From NCBI GenBank assembly GCA_964482325.1, contig CAYZXD010000003.1:1-64000 (forward strand): a stretch of DNA of 64,000 bases, written 5' to 3'. Shown here in pieces: positions 1 through 7,320 of the stretch. The notes beneath the pieces are model-generated. The model saw only the letters and a list, made by a program, of their open reading frames with translations. It was not told where the DNA came from and did no database searches. The first letter of the stretch is position 1, and each line of letters opens with the position of its first letter. A program made the translations under genes and the position numbers. Source of the DNA: CAYZJV01 sp964482325 (GTDB lineage Bacteria > Spirochaetota > Spirochaetia > Sphaerochaetales > Sphaerochaetaceae).

Positions 1-75
1 AACCTAACCTACTTTACGTTGCATAATTAGCAGTATGTATCTGTATTTGGACGATAATTCATTCGGAAATTTTTG

Positions 76-1083
76 TTACCAAGGGAATTCAGTTTCAAGC
101 TTTTCTCGTAAAATTCTTGCCTTGTCTTGAGAAAACTGTGCTCCATGTTGCCCGATGATCTCGCCTGCAAGTACCGAAGCTATATATCCTGCAGTTTCAA
201 CGGGCAGACCTCTGACCATCCCATATAAAAATCCTGCCGCATACACATCCCCAGCCCCAGTGGTATCTTTTGGGATGACCGGGCCTTGTACCGGGATGCG
301 ACTGACTGTTTGCCGATACGATATATAGGATCCCATTTTCCCATTTTTGACGATTGCTATTTCACAGAGCTTTCCCATTGATCGGCAGCACTCATAGGGA
401 TCGTAGTTGTCAAATAATATCCGGGCTTCTTCGCTGTTGGCAAACACCACATCAGCATGATCAGCGATAAGGGTACGGAAGGTATCACGATTTCTTCCTA
501 CGGCAAAGGGATCTGCGATATCGAAGGAAACTTTTGTTTGTGACTCATGGGCAATGGCAATAGCTTGCTGTACTGCCTCCTTCTGATTTTCAGTATCCCA
601 CATATACCCGGTGAAATGGAAATAATCGGCTTTTTGAACTGAATTTTCCTGTATTTCCTTTCGGTGAAAGAAGCGGTTGGCTCCGAGGTAGGTATTCATC
701 GTTCGCTCGGAGTCGGGAGTAAGAAGAATAATAGAGGAACCGGTAGGTTCATCACCGGTTACCAGTTCGTCGCAGACCTCTAACGATTGCAGCCGATCGC
801 GGTACATTTCGCCAAAGGAATCGCTTCCGACCTTTCCTGCCAGCACCGCAGTGATTCCCAAGGAAGCAAGCGTGATGATGGTGTTTGGACAGGATCCTCC
901 ACAGGAATATTCTGCGTGTTTTCCCTCAATATACTCGAGGAGTTCAGCTCTTCTTTGTGCATCAATAAGATGCATGGTTCCCTTGTGGATACCAAGATAT
1001 TCGAGATCTTCTTCAGAGATCTGCACACTGATATCTATCAGAGGATTCCCAATACCGTACACAATAGGTGTTTTCCCGCTCAT
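76..1083 (-). CDS. PfkB-family sugar/nucleoside kinase (adenosine kinase-like)
   Basis: ATP-dependent kinase of the ribokinase/PfkB fold, 335 aa. The first PfkB signature is visible as GGSCPNTIITLASLG near residue 63 and the second as DTTGAGDVYAAGFLYG near residue 275, with the catalytic Asp in GAGD. Overall layout resembles bacterial adenosine kinase-like proteins, but the substrate (adenosine, ribose, fructose or another sugar) cannot be read from the sequence. I start at the ATG at 1081-1083. A TTG 12 codons upstream is also in frame, but a promoter with its -10 at 1090-1095 would place transcription start at this ATG. The gene is divergent from murA, with 75 bp between start codons. Confidence 0.85.
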   Translation of the reverse strand: MSGKTPIVYGIGNPLIDISVQISEEDLEYLGIHKGTMHLIDAQRRAELLEYIEGKHAEYSCGGSCPNTIITLASLGITAVLAGKVGSDSFGEMYRDRLQSLEVCDELVTGDEPTGSSIILLTPDSERTMNTYLGANRFFHRKEIQENSVQKADYFHFTGYMWDTENQKEAVQQAIAIAHESQTKVSFDIADPFAVGRNRDTFRTLIADHADVVFANSEEARILFDNYDPYECCRSMGKLCEIAIVKNGKMGSYISYRQTVSRIPVQGPVIPKDTTGAGDVYAAGFLYGMVRGLPVETAGYIASVLAGEIIGQHGAQFSQDKARILREKLETEFPW

Positions 1084-1119
1084 GTACGTATAGTACCCGC
1101 CTTTATCACTGAATTTCAA
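1084..1119 (-). promoter_or_regulatory. Candidate leaderless promoter of the PfkB kinase gene
   Basis: On the minus strand: TTGAAA (1114-1119), 18 bp spacer, TACTAT (1090-1095), then 6 bp to the ATG. The predicted start of transcription falls on or beside the ATG. A weak purine stretch lies too far away (about 13 bp) to be a good ribosome site. Confidence 0.55.
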
Positions 1120-1124
1120 CTGGA

Positions 1125-1158
1125 TTGTAAAATCATCGGTTACCTTGTACGATGAATT
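1125..1158 (+). promoter_or_regulatory. Candidate leaderless promoter of murA
   Basis: TTGTAA (1125-1130), 17 bp spacer, TACGAT (1148-1153), then 5 bp to the murA ATG. No Shine-Dalgarno sequence is visible. Its -35 lies 5 bp from the -35 of the divergent kinase promoter, so the two are back to back. Confidence 0.5.
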
Positions 1159-2451
1159 ATGGGTTCCTACAGAATTGCAGGCGGGAAGCCGCTTTCAGGA
1201 TCGGTCACGATAAGTGGTAATAAGAATGCCGCGCTTCCCTGTATTGCGGCAGCTTTGCTCACTGATAAAGCGGTAACTCTGCATAATATTCCTGCAATAG
1301 AAGATGTCCGGGTCATGGTAAAACTCCTGCAGTGTCTTGGTGCTCATATTGTATGGCATGATGAACATACTGTAACCATTACTGCACATGATATCGATGA
1401 TCAGGGAGAGCCGTTACCTCCTGATCTCGTGGATGCCATTAGGGCTTCGCTCTTATTGGCCGGACCGGTTACTGCCCGTATCGGCAGTATCATACTTCCT
1501 CCTCCTGGAGGCGATGTTATCGGGTATCGGCGACTCGATACCCATTTCCTTGCACTTGAATCGCTCGGAGCTACGTGCCAGATCACCGATGATGGATACG
1601 TCCATATCATGGCAAAGCACTTGTCTGGAGCACGAGTATTTCTTGATGAAGCTTCCGTTACTGCAACAGAGAATGTCATCATGGCAGCAGTGCTTTCGGA
1701 AGGAACAACGGTCATCAGCAATGCTGCAAGTGAACCCCATGTACAGGATCTCTGTATGATGCTTGTTGCCATGGGAGCTCATATCAGCGGTATCGGTTCA
1801 AACCTTATTACCATCACAGGAGTTTCTCAGTTAAGCGGTACAGAATTTACGATCGGATCCGATTACATGGAAGTAGGATCTTTTATCGGGCTGGCTGCCT
1901 CCACCGGAGGATCGCTGGAACTTCATGGGGTCGATCTTTCTCATCTCCCGATGATGGAGAAGGGATTTGCCCGTATCGGTATATCCTGGGAAATAACCGG
2001 AGAGCGTGATCTGCTGATTCCTGAAAAGCAATCCCGTGTTATCGCCCGAACCGTAAATGGACAGACACATAAAATAGATGATGCTCCCTGGCCGGGATTT
2101 CCTGCAGATCTGCTGAGTATCATCACGGTAGCAGCTACCCAGATGTCGGGATCAATTCTCATTCACGAGAAGATGTATGAATCCCGGATGTTTTTTATTG
2201 ATTGGCTTATCAGGATGGGCGCCGATATCATTCTCTGTGATCCTCATCGGGCTATTGTACATGGGCCATCAAAACTTCGGCCGGCCGATGTTGCCAGTCC
2301 CGATGTCCGTGCCGGTATGGCTCTGGTAATTGCTGCGCTCTGTGCCGAAGGCACTTCAACAATTCAGAATGTATATCAGATTGAACGGGGGTATGAGCAT
2401 TTTTCCGAGAAGCTGCTAGGTGTTGGTGCGGCAATACAGCGTTTGACCTAA
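1159..2451 (+). CDS. murA: UDP-N-acetylglucosamine 1-carboxyvinyltransferase
   Basis: First committed step of peptidoglycan precursor synthesis: transfer of enolpyruvate from PEP to UDP-GlcNAc in the cytoplasm. At 430 aa it is full length for MurA. The catalytic Lys is in SGNKNAALP (K22) and the Asp equivalent to E. coli D305 is in FPADLLS. The mobile active-site loop reads LPPPGGDVIGYRRLD: the residue matching E. coli Cys115 is Asp119, while the following Arg is kept (R124). Cys-to-Asp at this site is known in naturally fosfomycin-resistant MurA enzymes (Mycobacterium, Chlamydia, Borrelia). The gene ends with TAA at 2449-2451, facing the regulator gene across the DnaA-box gap. Confidence 0.96.
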   Translation: MGSYRIAGGKPLSGSVTISGNKNAALPCIAAALLTDKAVTLHNIPAIEDVRVMVKLLQCLGAHIVWHDEHTVTITAHDIDDQGEPLPPDLVDAIRASLLLAGPVTARIGSIILPPPGGDVIGYRRLDTHFLALESLGATCQITDDGYVHIMAKHLSGARVFLDEASVTATENVIMAAVLSEGTTVISNAASEPHVQDLCMMLVAMGAHISGIGSNLITITGVSQLSGTEFTIGSDYMEVGSFIGLAASTGGSLELHGVDLSHLPMMEKGFARIGISWEITGERDLLIPEKQSRVIARTVNGQTHKIDDAPWPGFPADLLSIITVAATQMSGSILIHEKMYESRMFFIDWLIRMGADIILCDPHRAIVHGPSKLRPADVASPDVRAGMALVIAALCAEGTSTIQNVYQIERGYEHFSEKLLGVGAAIQRLT

Positions 2452-2524
2452 CCATATATTTTTCAAGGATTTCACTCGTCTTCATAGAACAATTCCCACA
2501 AACTGTCCAACACTATTCAACAGG

Positions 2525-2533
2525 TTATCCACA
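2525..2533 (+). promoter_or_regulatory. DnaA box (perfect)
   Basis: TTATCCACA, exact match to the strict bacterial DnaA-box consensus, followed by an AT-rich run. A 7/9 inverted copy starts 4 bp downstream. Confidence 0.65.
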
Positions 2534-2747
2534 GGCTGTGAATATATATATCAGCAACAGGGTTTTTTGAGTTTTGTCAAGCGTGAAAAGACCTCCTGTG
2601 ATACAGAATGCCGACAACCTGTCAACTTATTCTTTTCAAAAGAATTACTTGCAAAAATCACACCTATGATTTATCCAATACTTATATAAGAATTATTGGC
2701 TTCAATATAGGTACTTAGCCCTGATTTTACCCCCCTTTCTACACAAG

Positions 2748-2756
2748 TTATCCACA
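2748..2756 (+). promoter_or_regulatory. DnaA box (perfect)
   Basis: Second exact TTATCCACA in the same orientation, 223 bp from the first, within the same convergent gap. Confidence 0.65.
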
Positions 2757-2789
2757 GGTTGCCCAATTGTTACATTGGAAACGAATTTG

Positions 2790-3977
2790 TTATATACATT
2801 TTGAATTCAACACTGATTCTGTAAGTATTTCCGTATATGAAAGCTCATGAGCCGATTGATCGGCAAAAATCGATAGACGCTCTAATTCATGAAAAAGTTC
2901 TCGAGCATTTCCCGGCCAGGGATAGTCCATCATCCGTGATAGTGTCTTCGCATCCGGATGTCTCGACTCTTCAAGACGAGAGAGAAAATGATTGATCAGA
3001 AGTGGAATATCTTCGCGACGATCTCTGAGTGGGGGAATTGCAATGACCAACCGCTTCAGGCGATAGTAGAGATCAGCTCGTAACCTATGTTCTTTCCGCA
3101 ATTGATCCAATGGAATATTTGATGCGGTAATCAATCGGAAATTGGAATACTGCACAGATGTACCGCCAACCTTACGATATCGGTTCGTTTCCAGAAGTCG
3201 CAGCAGTTTTCCCTGTATAGACCGCGGCATATCCTCCAACTCATCAAGAAAGAGAATTCCGTTATGGGCTCGAGCTATATATCCGGGAGACGCTTCCTTT
3301 GCATCAGTATATGCTCCCCGCTCATTGCCGAACAGGTGGGTATCAGCGAGAGTTTCGGGAATGGTTGAACAGTTCACCACCACAAACGGACTTGCATTTC
3401 CCGAGAGATGACGAAGCAACTGAGCGACCACTTCCTTTCCGGTTCCAGTTTCTCCATAAATATGTACATAGGAAAAGATCGGGGCTATTCGGGTGATGAT
3501 CGATCTGATGGTCATGATAGCTTCCGATACGCCTACCAGATGAGAACCAAGAGAATCTGTCTGCTGCTGCTGCTGCAGGATGCGCTGCATCTGGGCATCG
3601 GTGAGATGTTCATGTACAGCATGGATTCCCATGGCTTGGATAACACAGGAAAGTAACTGGTCGATGGAACAATTCCGATTGATCATACCAAAGGTACCGT
3701 CAAGGACAAACCCTTCCGGCTGTTCGATCCTCGGATGTTCTACCAGAATGATTTTCCTTCCCGGGATATGCTGTAACATGATCTTGCGTACCAGTGGCAG
3801 CTTATCCTGTCCGATATATGTATCATCGATGAGTACCACTGGAAACCGATCATCATGCATCCTTACACGCATAGTCTTCAGCTGGTTTTGATTGGTAGCA
3901 GTGATACAACCCTTCTGTAATTGGCGGTTGATACGTGATCGTAGTTTGGAATCTTTTGAGATAAGATAGAGAGACAC
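2790..3977 (-). CDS. Sigma54-activator-type AAA+ regulator lacking a DNA-binding domain
   Basis: 395 aa protein with a degenerate receiver-like N-terminus (about 1-117; a typical Lys is replaced in MINRN) and a sigma54-interaction AAA+ domain (about 145-375). Walker A is GETGTGKE, Walker B LFLDELEDMP and the arginine-finger region RLRADLYYRL. The L1 loop that touches sigma54 reads GAYTDA instead of GAFTGA. After PWPGNARELFHELERL only about 30 residues remain, so the usual C-terminal Fis-type helix-turn-helix is absent. HTH-less relatives are known (Helicobacter FlgR, Chlamydia CtcC). I start at GTG 3975-3977 because AAGGAGG lies 5 bp upstream; another GTG 9 codons upstream is in frame. Target genes are unknown. 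Confidence 0.85.
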   Translation of the reverse strand: MSLYLISKDSKLRSRINRQLQKGCITATNQNQLKTMRVRMHDDRFPVVLIDDTYIGQDKLPLVRKIMLQHIPGRKIILVEHPRIEQPEGFVLDGTFGMINRNCSIDQLLSCVIQAMGIHAVHEHLTDAQMQRILQQQQQTDSLGSHLVGVSEAIMTIRSIITRIAPIFSYVHIYGETGTGKEVVAQLLRHLSGNASPFVVVNCSTIPETLADTHLFGNERGAYTDAKEASPGYIARAHNGILFLDELEDMPRSIQGKLLRLLETNRYRKVGGTSVQYSNFRLITASNIPLDQLRKEHRLRADLYYRLKRLVIAIPPLRDRREDIPLLINHFLSRLEESRHPDAKTLSRMMDYPWPGNARELFHELERLSIFADQSAHELSYTEILTESVLNSKCI

Positions 3978-4052
3978 ACCTTCCTCCTTGTCACATGAAA
4001 GCACACAGGGTGTCTGGTCAGTGTAAGGGCAAGAGCAAGGATGGGGAATGTC

Positions 4053-4835
4053 TCAATTATGAGACAGCGTGTCTACTAGCATGTGTTGAACAATTGCTAC
4101 GGCAGCCACTGCGGCAGTCTCAGCACGGAGGATATTCGTCTTTAGCAGGACAGGCGAGAAACCCTCTTCGATAAGATGCTCTACTTCAGCTGGAGAAAAT
4201 CCTCCTTCAGCTCCGATCATTACCGCGATCGGTTGGGTAGTATCATGTTGGGCCAGTTGTTCAGAAAGCGATGGTTGATCAGCGACAGTACTCTGATGGA
4301 AGATGAGTGCAGTCCCCCGATGATCCCAATCCTGTATCACATCGCTGATTGCCAGTGGAGGATCAATGCGAGTAGATACAGGAGACCCGCTTTGTTGGAT
4401 TGCCTCTTTTATCACCGTCTCATATCGAGCGACCTTTTCTGTGGCTTTTGCTGAGATATCTGCCACCGTGTGGGTACTGATAACAGGAATTATACGGGTG
4501 ACTCCCAATTCGGTGACCTGCCTGATGATCTGGTCCATTTTCTTCCCCTTACAGACTGCTTGGTACACATGGATTTCCGGGAAGGGTCCATGAAAATCGG
4601 GAAGTGCATCTGTTTGTACCAAATCATTACCGGCACTCATCGAACAGGAGAGCGTACATGAACCTTTATCAATCTGGGTAAGGGTAAGGTTCCAGCTTCT
4701 CCCCGAGCGGTCTCTGCCAGGAAAGGAATCTCCTTCAGCGAGACGCAGTACTCGGGTGAGATAGTGGGCATCTTTTCCCCGTATGGTATATTGTTCACTT
4801 CCTGTGAAATTTTCGGGAAGGAGATAGATGCGCAT
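4053..4835 (-). CDS. rsmE: 16S rRNA (uracil1498-N3)-methyltransferase
   Basis: SAM-dependent SPOUT-fold enzyme that methylates N3 of U1498 in 16S rRNA. At 260 aa it is the usual length. It carries the N-terminal PUA-like part (HYLTRVLRL, residues 24-32) and the C-terminal knot motifs IGAEGGFS and LKTNILRAETAAVAAVA. Its ATG overlaps the stop codon of the upstream protease gene as TGATG at 4833-4837, so translation is probably coupled. The two form a small operon read from the ctp promoter. Confidence 0.93.
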   Translation of the reverse strand: MRIYLLPENFTGSEQYTIRGKDAHYLTRVLRLAEGDSFPGRDRSGRSWNLTLTQIDKGSCTLSCSMSAGNDLVQTDALPDFHGPFPEIHVYQAVCKGKKMDQIIRQVTELGVTRIIPVISTHTVADISAKATEKVARYETVIKEAIQQSGSPVSTRIDPPLAISDVIQDWDHRGTALIFHQSTVADQPSLSEQLAQHDTTQPIAVMIGAEGGFSPAEVEHLIEEGFSPVLLKTNILRAETAAVAAVAIVQHMLVDTLSHN

Positions 4836-6277
4836 CAGTTGCCGGTCTCCAGATACTCAACGGCCCGGTTGAGCACACGGTCGTACTCCGGGTCCGCAAT
4901 CGGGCGGTCGTCGTATGGCATTTGGAACAGATACTCACGTCTGAGCAGCAGACGATAGATGTCTTCCTCCAGGGGTGGATCTTCTCCCACTACCGTATCA
5001 AGGAAGAGCTCGACATGCTCGTCGGTGAATTCGGGATACTCTTCAATAAATTCTCCGACGACACCGCTGTTGATAAATTCCATATAGGCATCCATATCCT
5101 CATCAGATACTTCCAGATCCTCTATTTCAATATCGACCGGGATACCCACTTCATGGATATCGTTGCCGCTTGGGGTACGATACTGACTCGTGGTCAAAGT
5201 GTAATAGCCATCACCAAATGGAGAGACAATCTGAATAAGACCTTTCCCAAAGGTGTTGGTACCGATGAGCAGCGCACGGTCATTATCTTTCAGAGCTCCG
5301 GCAAGGATTTCAGAAGATGAAGCAGAACCTTCATTGACCAGTATTACCACGGGCATCGTCGGTGGGACCAATACCTGTTCAGATGATACATACGTACGAT
5401 TATCGGATGAATTTTTACTATTTACATGCACAATGGTTCTGTCGGCAAGTAACATGTCAGCAACACTCATGGTTGCATCCACAATGCCTCCTGGATTATT
5501 ACGCAAATCAATAATGAGCGAGCTGATACCACGTTTGAGCAGTCCAGAAAGTTCCTTGCTTACCTGATTTCCCGTTGAGGTCGTGAACTGTGTGATGCGC
5601 AGGTACCCGATTGAGTTGTTGATCACATCCACGGATACCGTGGGGACCGATACAATTTTTCTGATTACCGTCACGTCAAACGTATTTTCACCGCGATGTA
5701 CCGTGAGCACTACCGAAGTATTCGGCGTTCCTTTCAAATTATGAGAGGCTTCATCTGCTTCCCAGTCCTCCACTGATTCACCATCGATATGACTGATAAG
5801 ATCTCCTGCCCGTAATCCTGCTGCTTCTGCAGGAGAGCCGGGGAATACTGAGGTGATATTCACCATGTACGTCTCTGGCTTGGTGAAATCGCGGTATTCA
5901 AGGTAGTTCTTTGAGATGTAGGCGCCAATGCCCCCGTAGGTGCCACTGGTATCTTCACTGAAATCTGCCGCATCTTTACTTACGATATAGGCAGAATATG
6001 TATCTTCAAGTCCAGTAAACAACCCCTTAGCCATGCTTTCGTATACTGCTTTGTGATCAATATCAAACAGAAAATCCCGTTCTACGAGACGGTAGAGCAA
6101 CTCAAGTTTCTGCATATTAATCGAAATCTCGTCTTCAGCATAAGCTGCTCCCTTAATGTTTGCTCCTCCAGTAAAAAGGGCAGGGATTATTTGTTCGTCG
6201 ACACCGGTGGCCATTGCTGCCGATCCGACACCAAAAAGTAAAACGATCAAGGTTATGACAGTTATGAGCTTTTTCAT
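4835..6277 (-). CDS. ctp: S41 family carboxy-terminal processing peptidase
   Basis: Serine protease exported to the periplasm or outer face of the inner membrane, cutting proteins near their C-termini. The 480 aa product starts with a Lys-Lys signal segment (about 1-24, MKKLITVITLIVLLFG). A PDZ domain lies at about 110-205 (GGIGAYIS, SPAEAAGLRAGDLI). In the S41 core the catalytic Ser320 lies in NEGSASSSEILAGAL and Lys345 in TFGKGLIQ. I chose the ATG at 6275-6277 because the signal peptide begins there; upstream in-frame codons would give an unlikely 18-residue extension. No Shine-Dalgarno is seen; a -10-like TATATT sits 6 bp before the ATG. Confidence 0.93.
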   Translation of the reverse strand: MKKLITVITLIVLLFGVGSAAMATGVDEQIIPALFTGGANIKGAAYAEDEISINMQKLELLYRLVERDFLFDIDHKAVYESMAKGLFTGLEDTYSAYIVSKDAADFSEDTSGTYGGIGAYISKNYLEYRDFTKPETYMVNITSVFPGSPAEAAGLRAGDLISHIDGESVEDWEADEASHNLKGTPNTSVVLTVHRGENTFDVTVIRKIVSVPTVSVDVINNSIGYLRITQFTTSTGNQVSKELSGLLKRGISSLIIDLRNNPGGIVDATMSVADMLLADRTIVHVNSKNSSDNRTYVSSEQVLVPPTMPVVILVNEGSASSSEILAGALKDNDRALLIGTNTFGKGLIQIVSPFGDGYYTLTTSQYRTPSGNDIHEVGIPVDIEIEDLEVSDEDMDAYMEFINSGVVGEFIEEYPEFTDEHVELFLDTVVGEDPPLEEDIYRLLLRREYLFQMPYDDRPIADPEYDRVLNRAVEYLETGN

Positions 6278-6312
6278 ATAGGTAATATAAACAATTTCAT
6301 GGTAAGTGACCA
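6278..6312 (-). promoter_or_regulatory. Candidate leaderless promoter of ctp-rsmE
   Basis: Minus strand: TGGTCA (6307-6312), 17 bp spacer, TATATT (6284-6289), 6 bp, ATG. The -35 matches consensus at 4 of 6 and the -10 at 5 of 6. Confidence 0.5.
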
Positions 6313-6323
6313 CATGAGTACGG

Positions 6324-6358
6324 TTGACCATCGGTTGATCTCAGCGTACACTTCCGCC
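6324..6358 (+). promoter_or_regulatory. Candidate leaderless promoter of lgt
   Basis: TTGACC (6324-6329), 17 bp spacer, TACACT (6347-6352), then TCCGCC and the ATG at 6359. No Shine-Dalgarno. This is the main reason for choosing the 6359 start over ATG codons further upstream. Confidence 0.58.
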
Positions 6359-7312
6359 ATGTCGCTATTTATGACCTATCCCTCCTGGATTTCTCCGTTT
6401 ATTATCCCCGGGTTGCCGATCAGATGGTATAGCCTCATGTATCTGGTGGCTTTTGCCATCACGTTTATCCTGTTCATCCGTCAAAGGAATCAGGGACTAA
6501 TCGCTATCTCAACCGATGATGCATACTCATTGTTCCTCTACGTAATTGCCGGTCTGATTCTCGGTGCCCGCCTCTTCTCAACACTGTTCTACGATGGTTC
6601 GCTCTATTATTGGACCCATCCCTGGCTCATATTCTGGCCGTTTTCCGATGGACAGTTTGTAGGGCTTCCTGGGATGAGCTATCATGGAGGCTTAGTAGGA
6701 GCTGTTGTCGGTGGACTCTTGTTTTCTCGAAAATATCATATAAATTTTCTCAACATCGCCGATACGCTTGCTGCTGGTATTCCGCTGGGGTATACATTTG
6801 GACGACTGGGAAATTTCATTAATGGTGAGCTATGGGGACGCGTTTCCACCGCTTCCTGGGCAATGATCTTTCCCCGAGCTCCCTCCTTCTCTACTACCTA
6901 CGAGTGGGTACGGTCGGTTGCTGACACGGTTGGTATCGATTATGTTGCGGGTGAGCTGGTGAATCTTCCGAGACATCCCAGTCAACTGTATGAAGCGCTC
7001 TTTGAGGGAATTGTACTCTGGCTCTTTTTGTGGTTTATCATTAAAAAACGTAATCGGTTTCCCGGGTATACGCTCAGTTGGTATATGATTGGATATGGGG
7101 CTGCCCGATTTATGATAGAGTATCTGCGGGAGCCCGACCGTCAGCTTGGATTCATCCTTGCTTTGGGAAAACAGACTGAACCAACGGCACTCTTCCTTTC
7201 GCCGTTGAATCTTTCCATGGGACAGCTGCTGAGTGGAGCCATGATCCTTGCCGGGGTACTGTTCCTTCTTATCAGAGGAAGAAAAACGTATCAAAAAAAT
7301 TCACAGAACTAG
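6359..7312 (+). CDS. lgt: Prolipoprotein diacylglyceryl transferase
   Basis: Inner-membrane enzyme that moves diacylglycerol from phosphatidylglycerol to the lipobox Cys of prolipoproteins, the first step of lipoprotein maturation. The 317 aa product opens with the family start (YPSWISPFIIPGLPIRWYSLMYLVAF). It has the HGGLVGA motif with His109, the signature GRLGNFINGELWGR (residues 148-161) and RHPSQLYEALFEG, plus several hydrophobic helices. An in-frame ATG at 6299 or 6314 would give a longer N-terminus, but the promoter and family alignment favour 6359. The gene is followed after 8 bp by a peptidase with a good ribosome site, so the two are likely co-transcribed. Confidence 0.94.
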   Translation: MSLFMTYPSWISPFIIPGLPIRWYSLMYLVAFAITFILFIRQRNQGLIAISTDDAYSLFLYVIAGLILGARLFSTLFYDGSLYYWTHPWLIFWPFSDGQFVGLPGMSYHGGLVGAVVGGLLFSRKYHINFLNIADTLAAGIPLGYTFGRLGNFINGELWGRVSTASWAMIFPRAPSFSTTYEWVRSVADTVGIDYVAGELVNLPRHPSQLYEALFEGIVLWLFLWFIIKKRNRFPGYTLSWYMIGYGAARFMIEYLREPDRQLGFILALGKQTEPTALFLSPLNLSMGQLLSGAMILAGVLFLLIRGRKTYQKNSQN

Positions 7313-7320
7313 GAGTCAAT

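Larger units (their letters stand above)
2452..2789. other. Convergent intergenic gap with DnaA boxes (candidate oriC or DnaA-binding locus)
   Basis: A 338 bp gap between two converging genes, so it needs no promoters. It contains two perfect TTATCCACA DnaA boxes (2525-2533 and 2748-2756), both inside the shared 12-mer GTTATCCACAGG. Two weaker 7/9 matches are TGTGAATAT (2537-2545, reverse) and TTATCCAAT (2671-2679). AT-rich runs follow the first box (2541-2551) and occur at 2681-2710. I see no ORF, tRNA or clear terminator. Neither dnaA, dnaN nor gyrAB is in the window, so an origin is only a possibility; a DnaA-titration or regulatory site is the alternative. Confidence 0.45.

Noticed and set aside
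1..75. Left edge
   Set aside because: No gene, terminator or RNA could be recognised in these bases.
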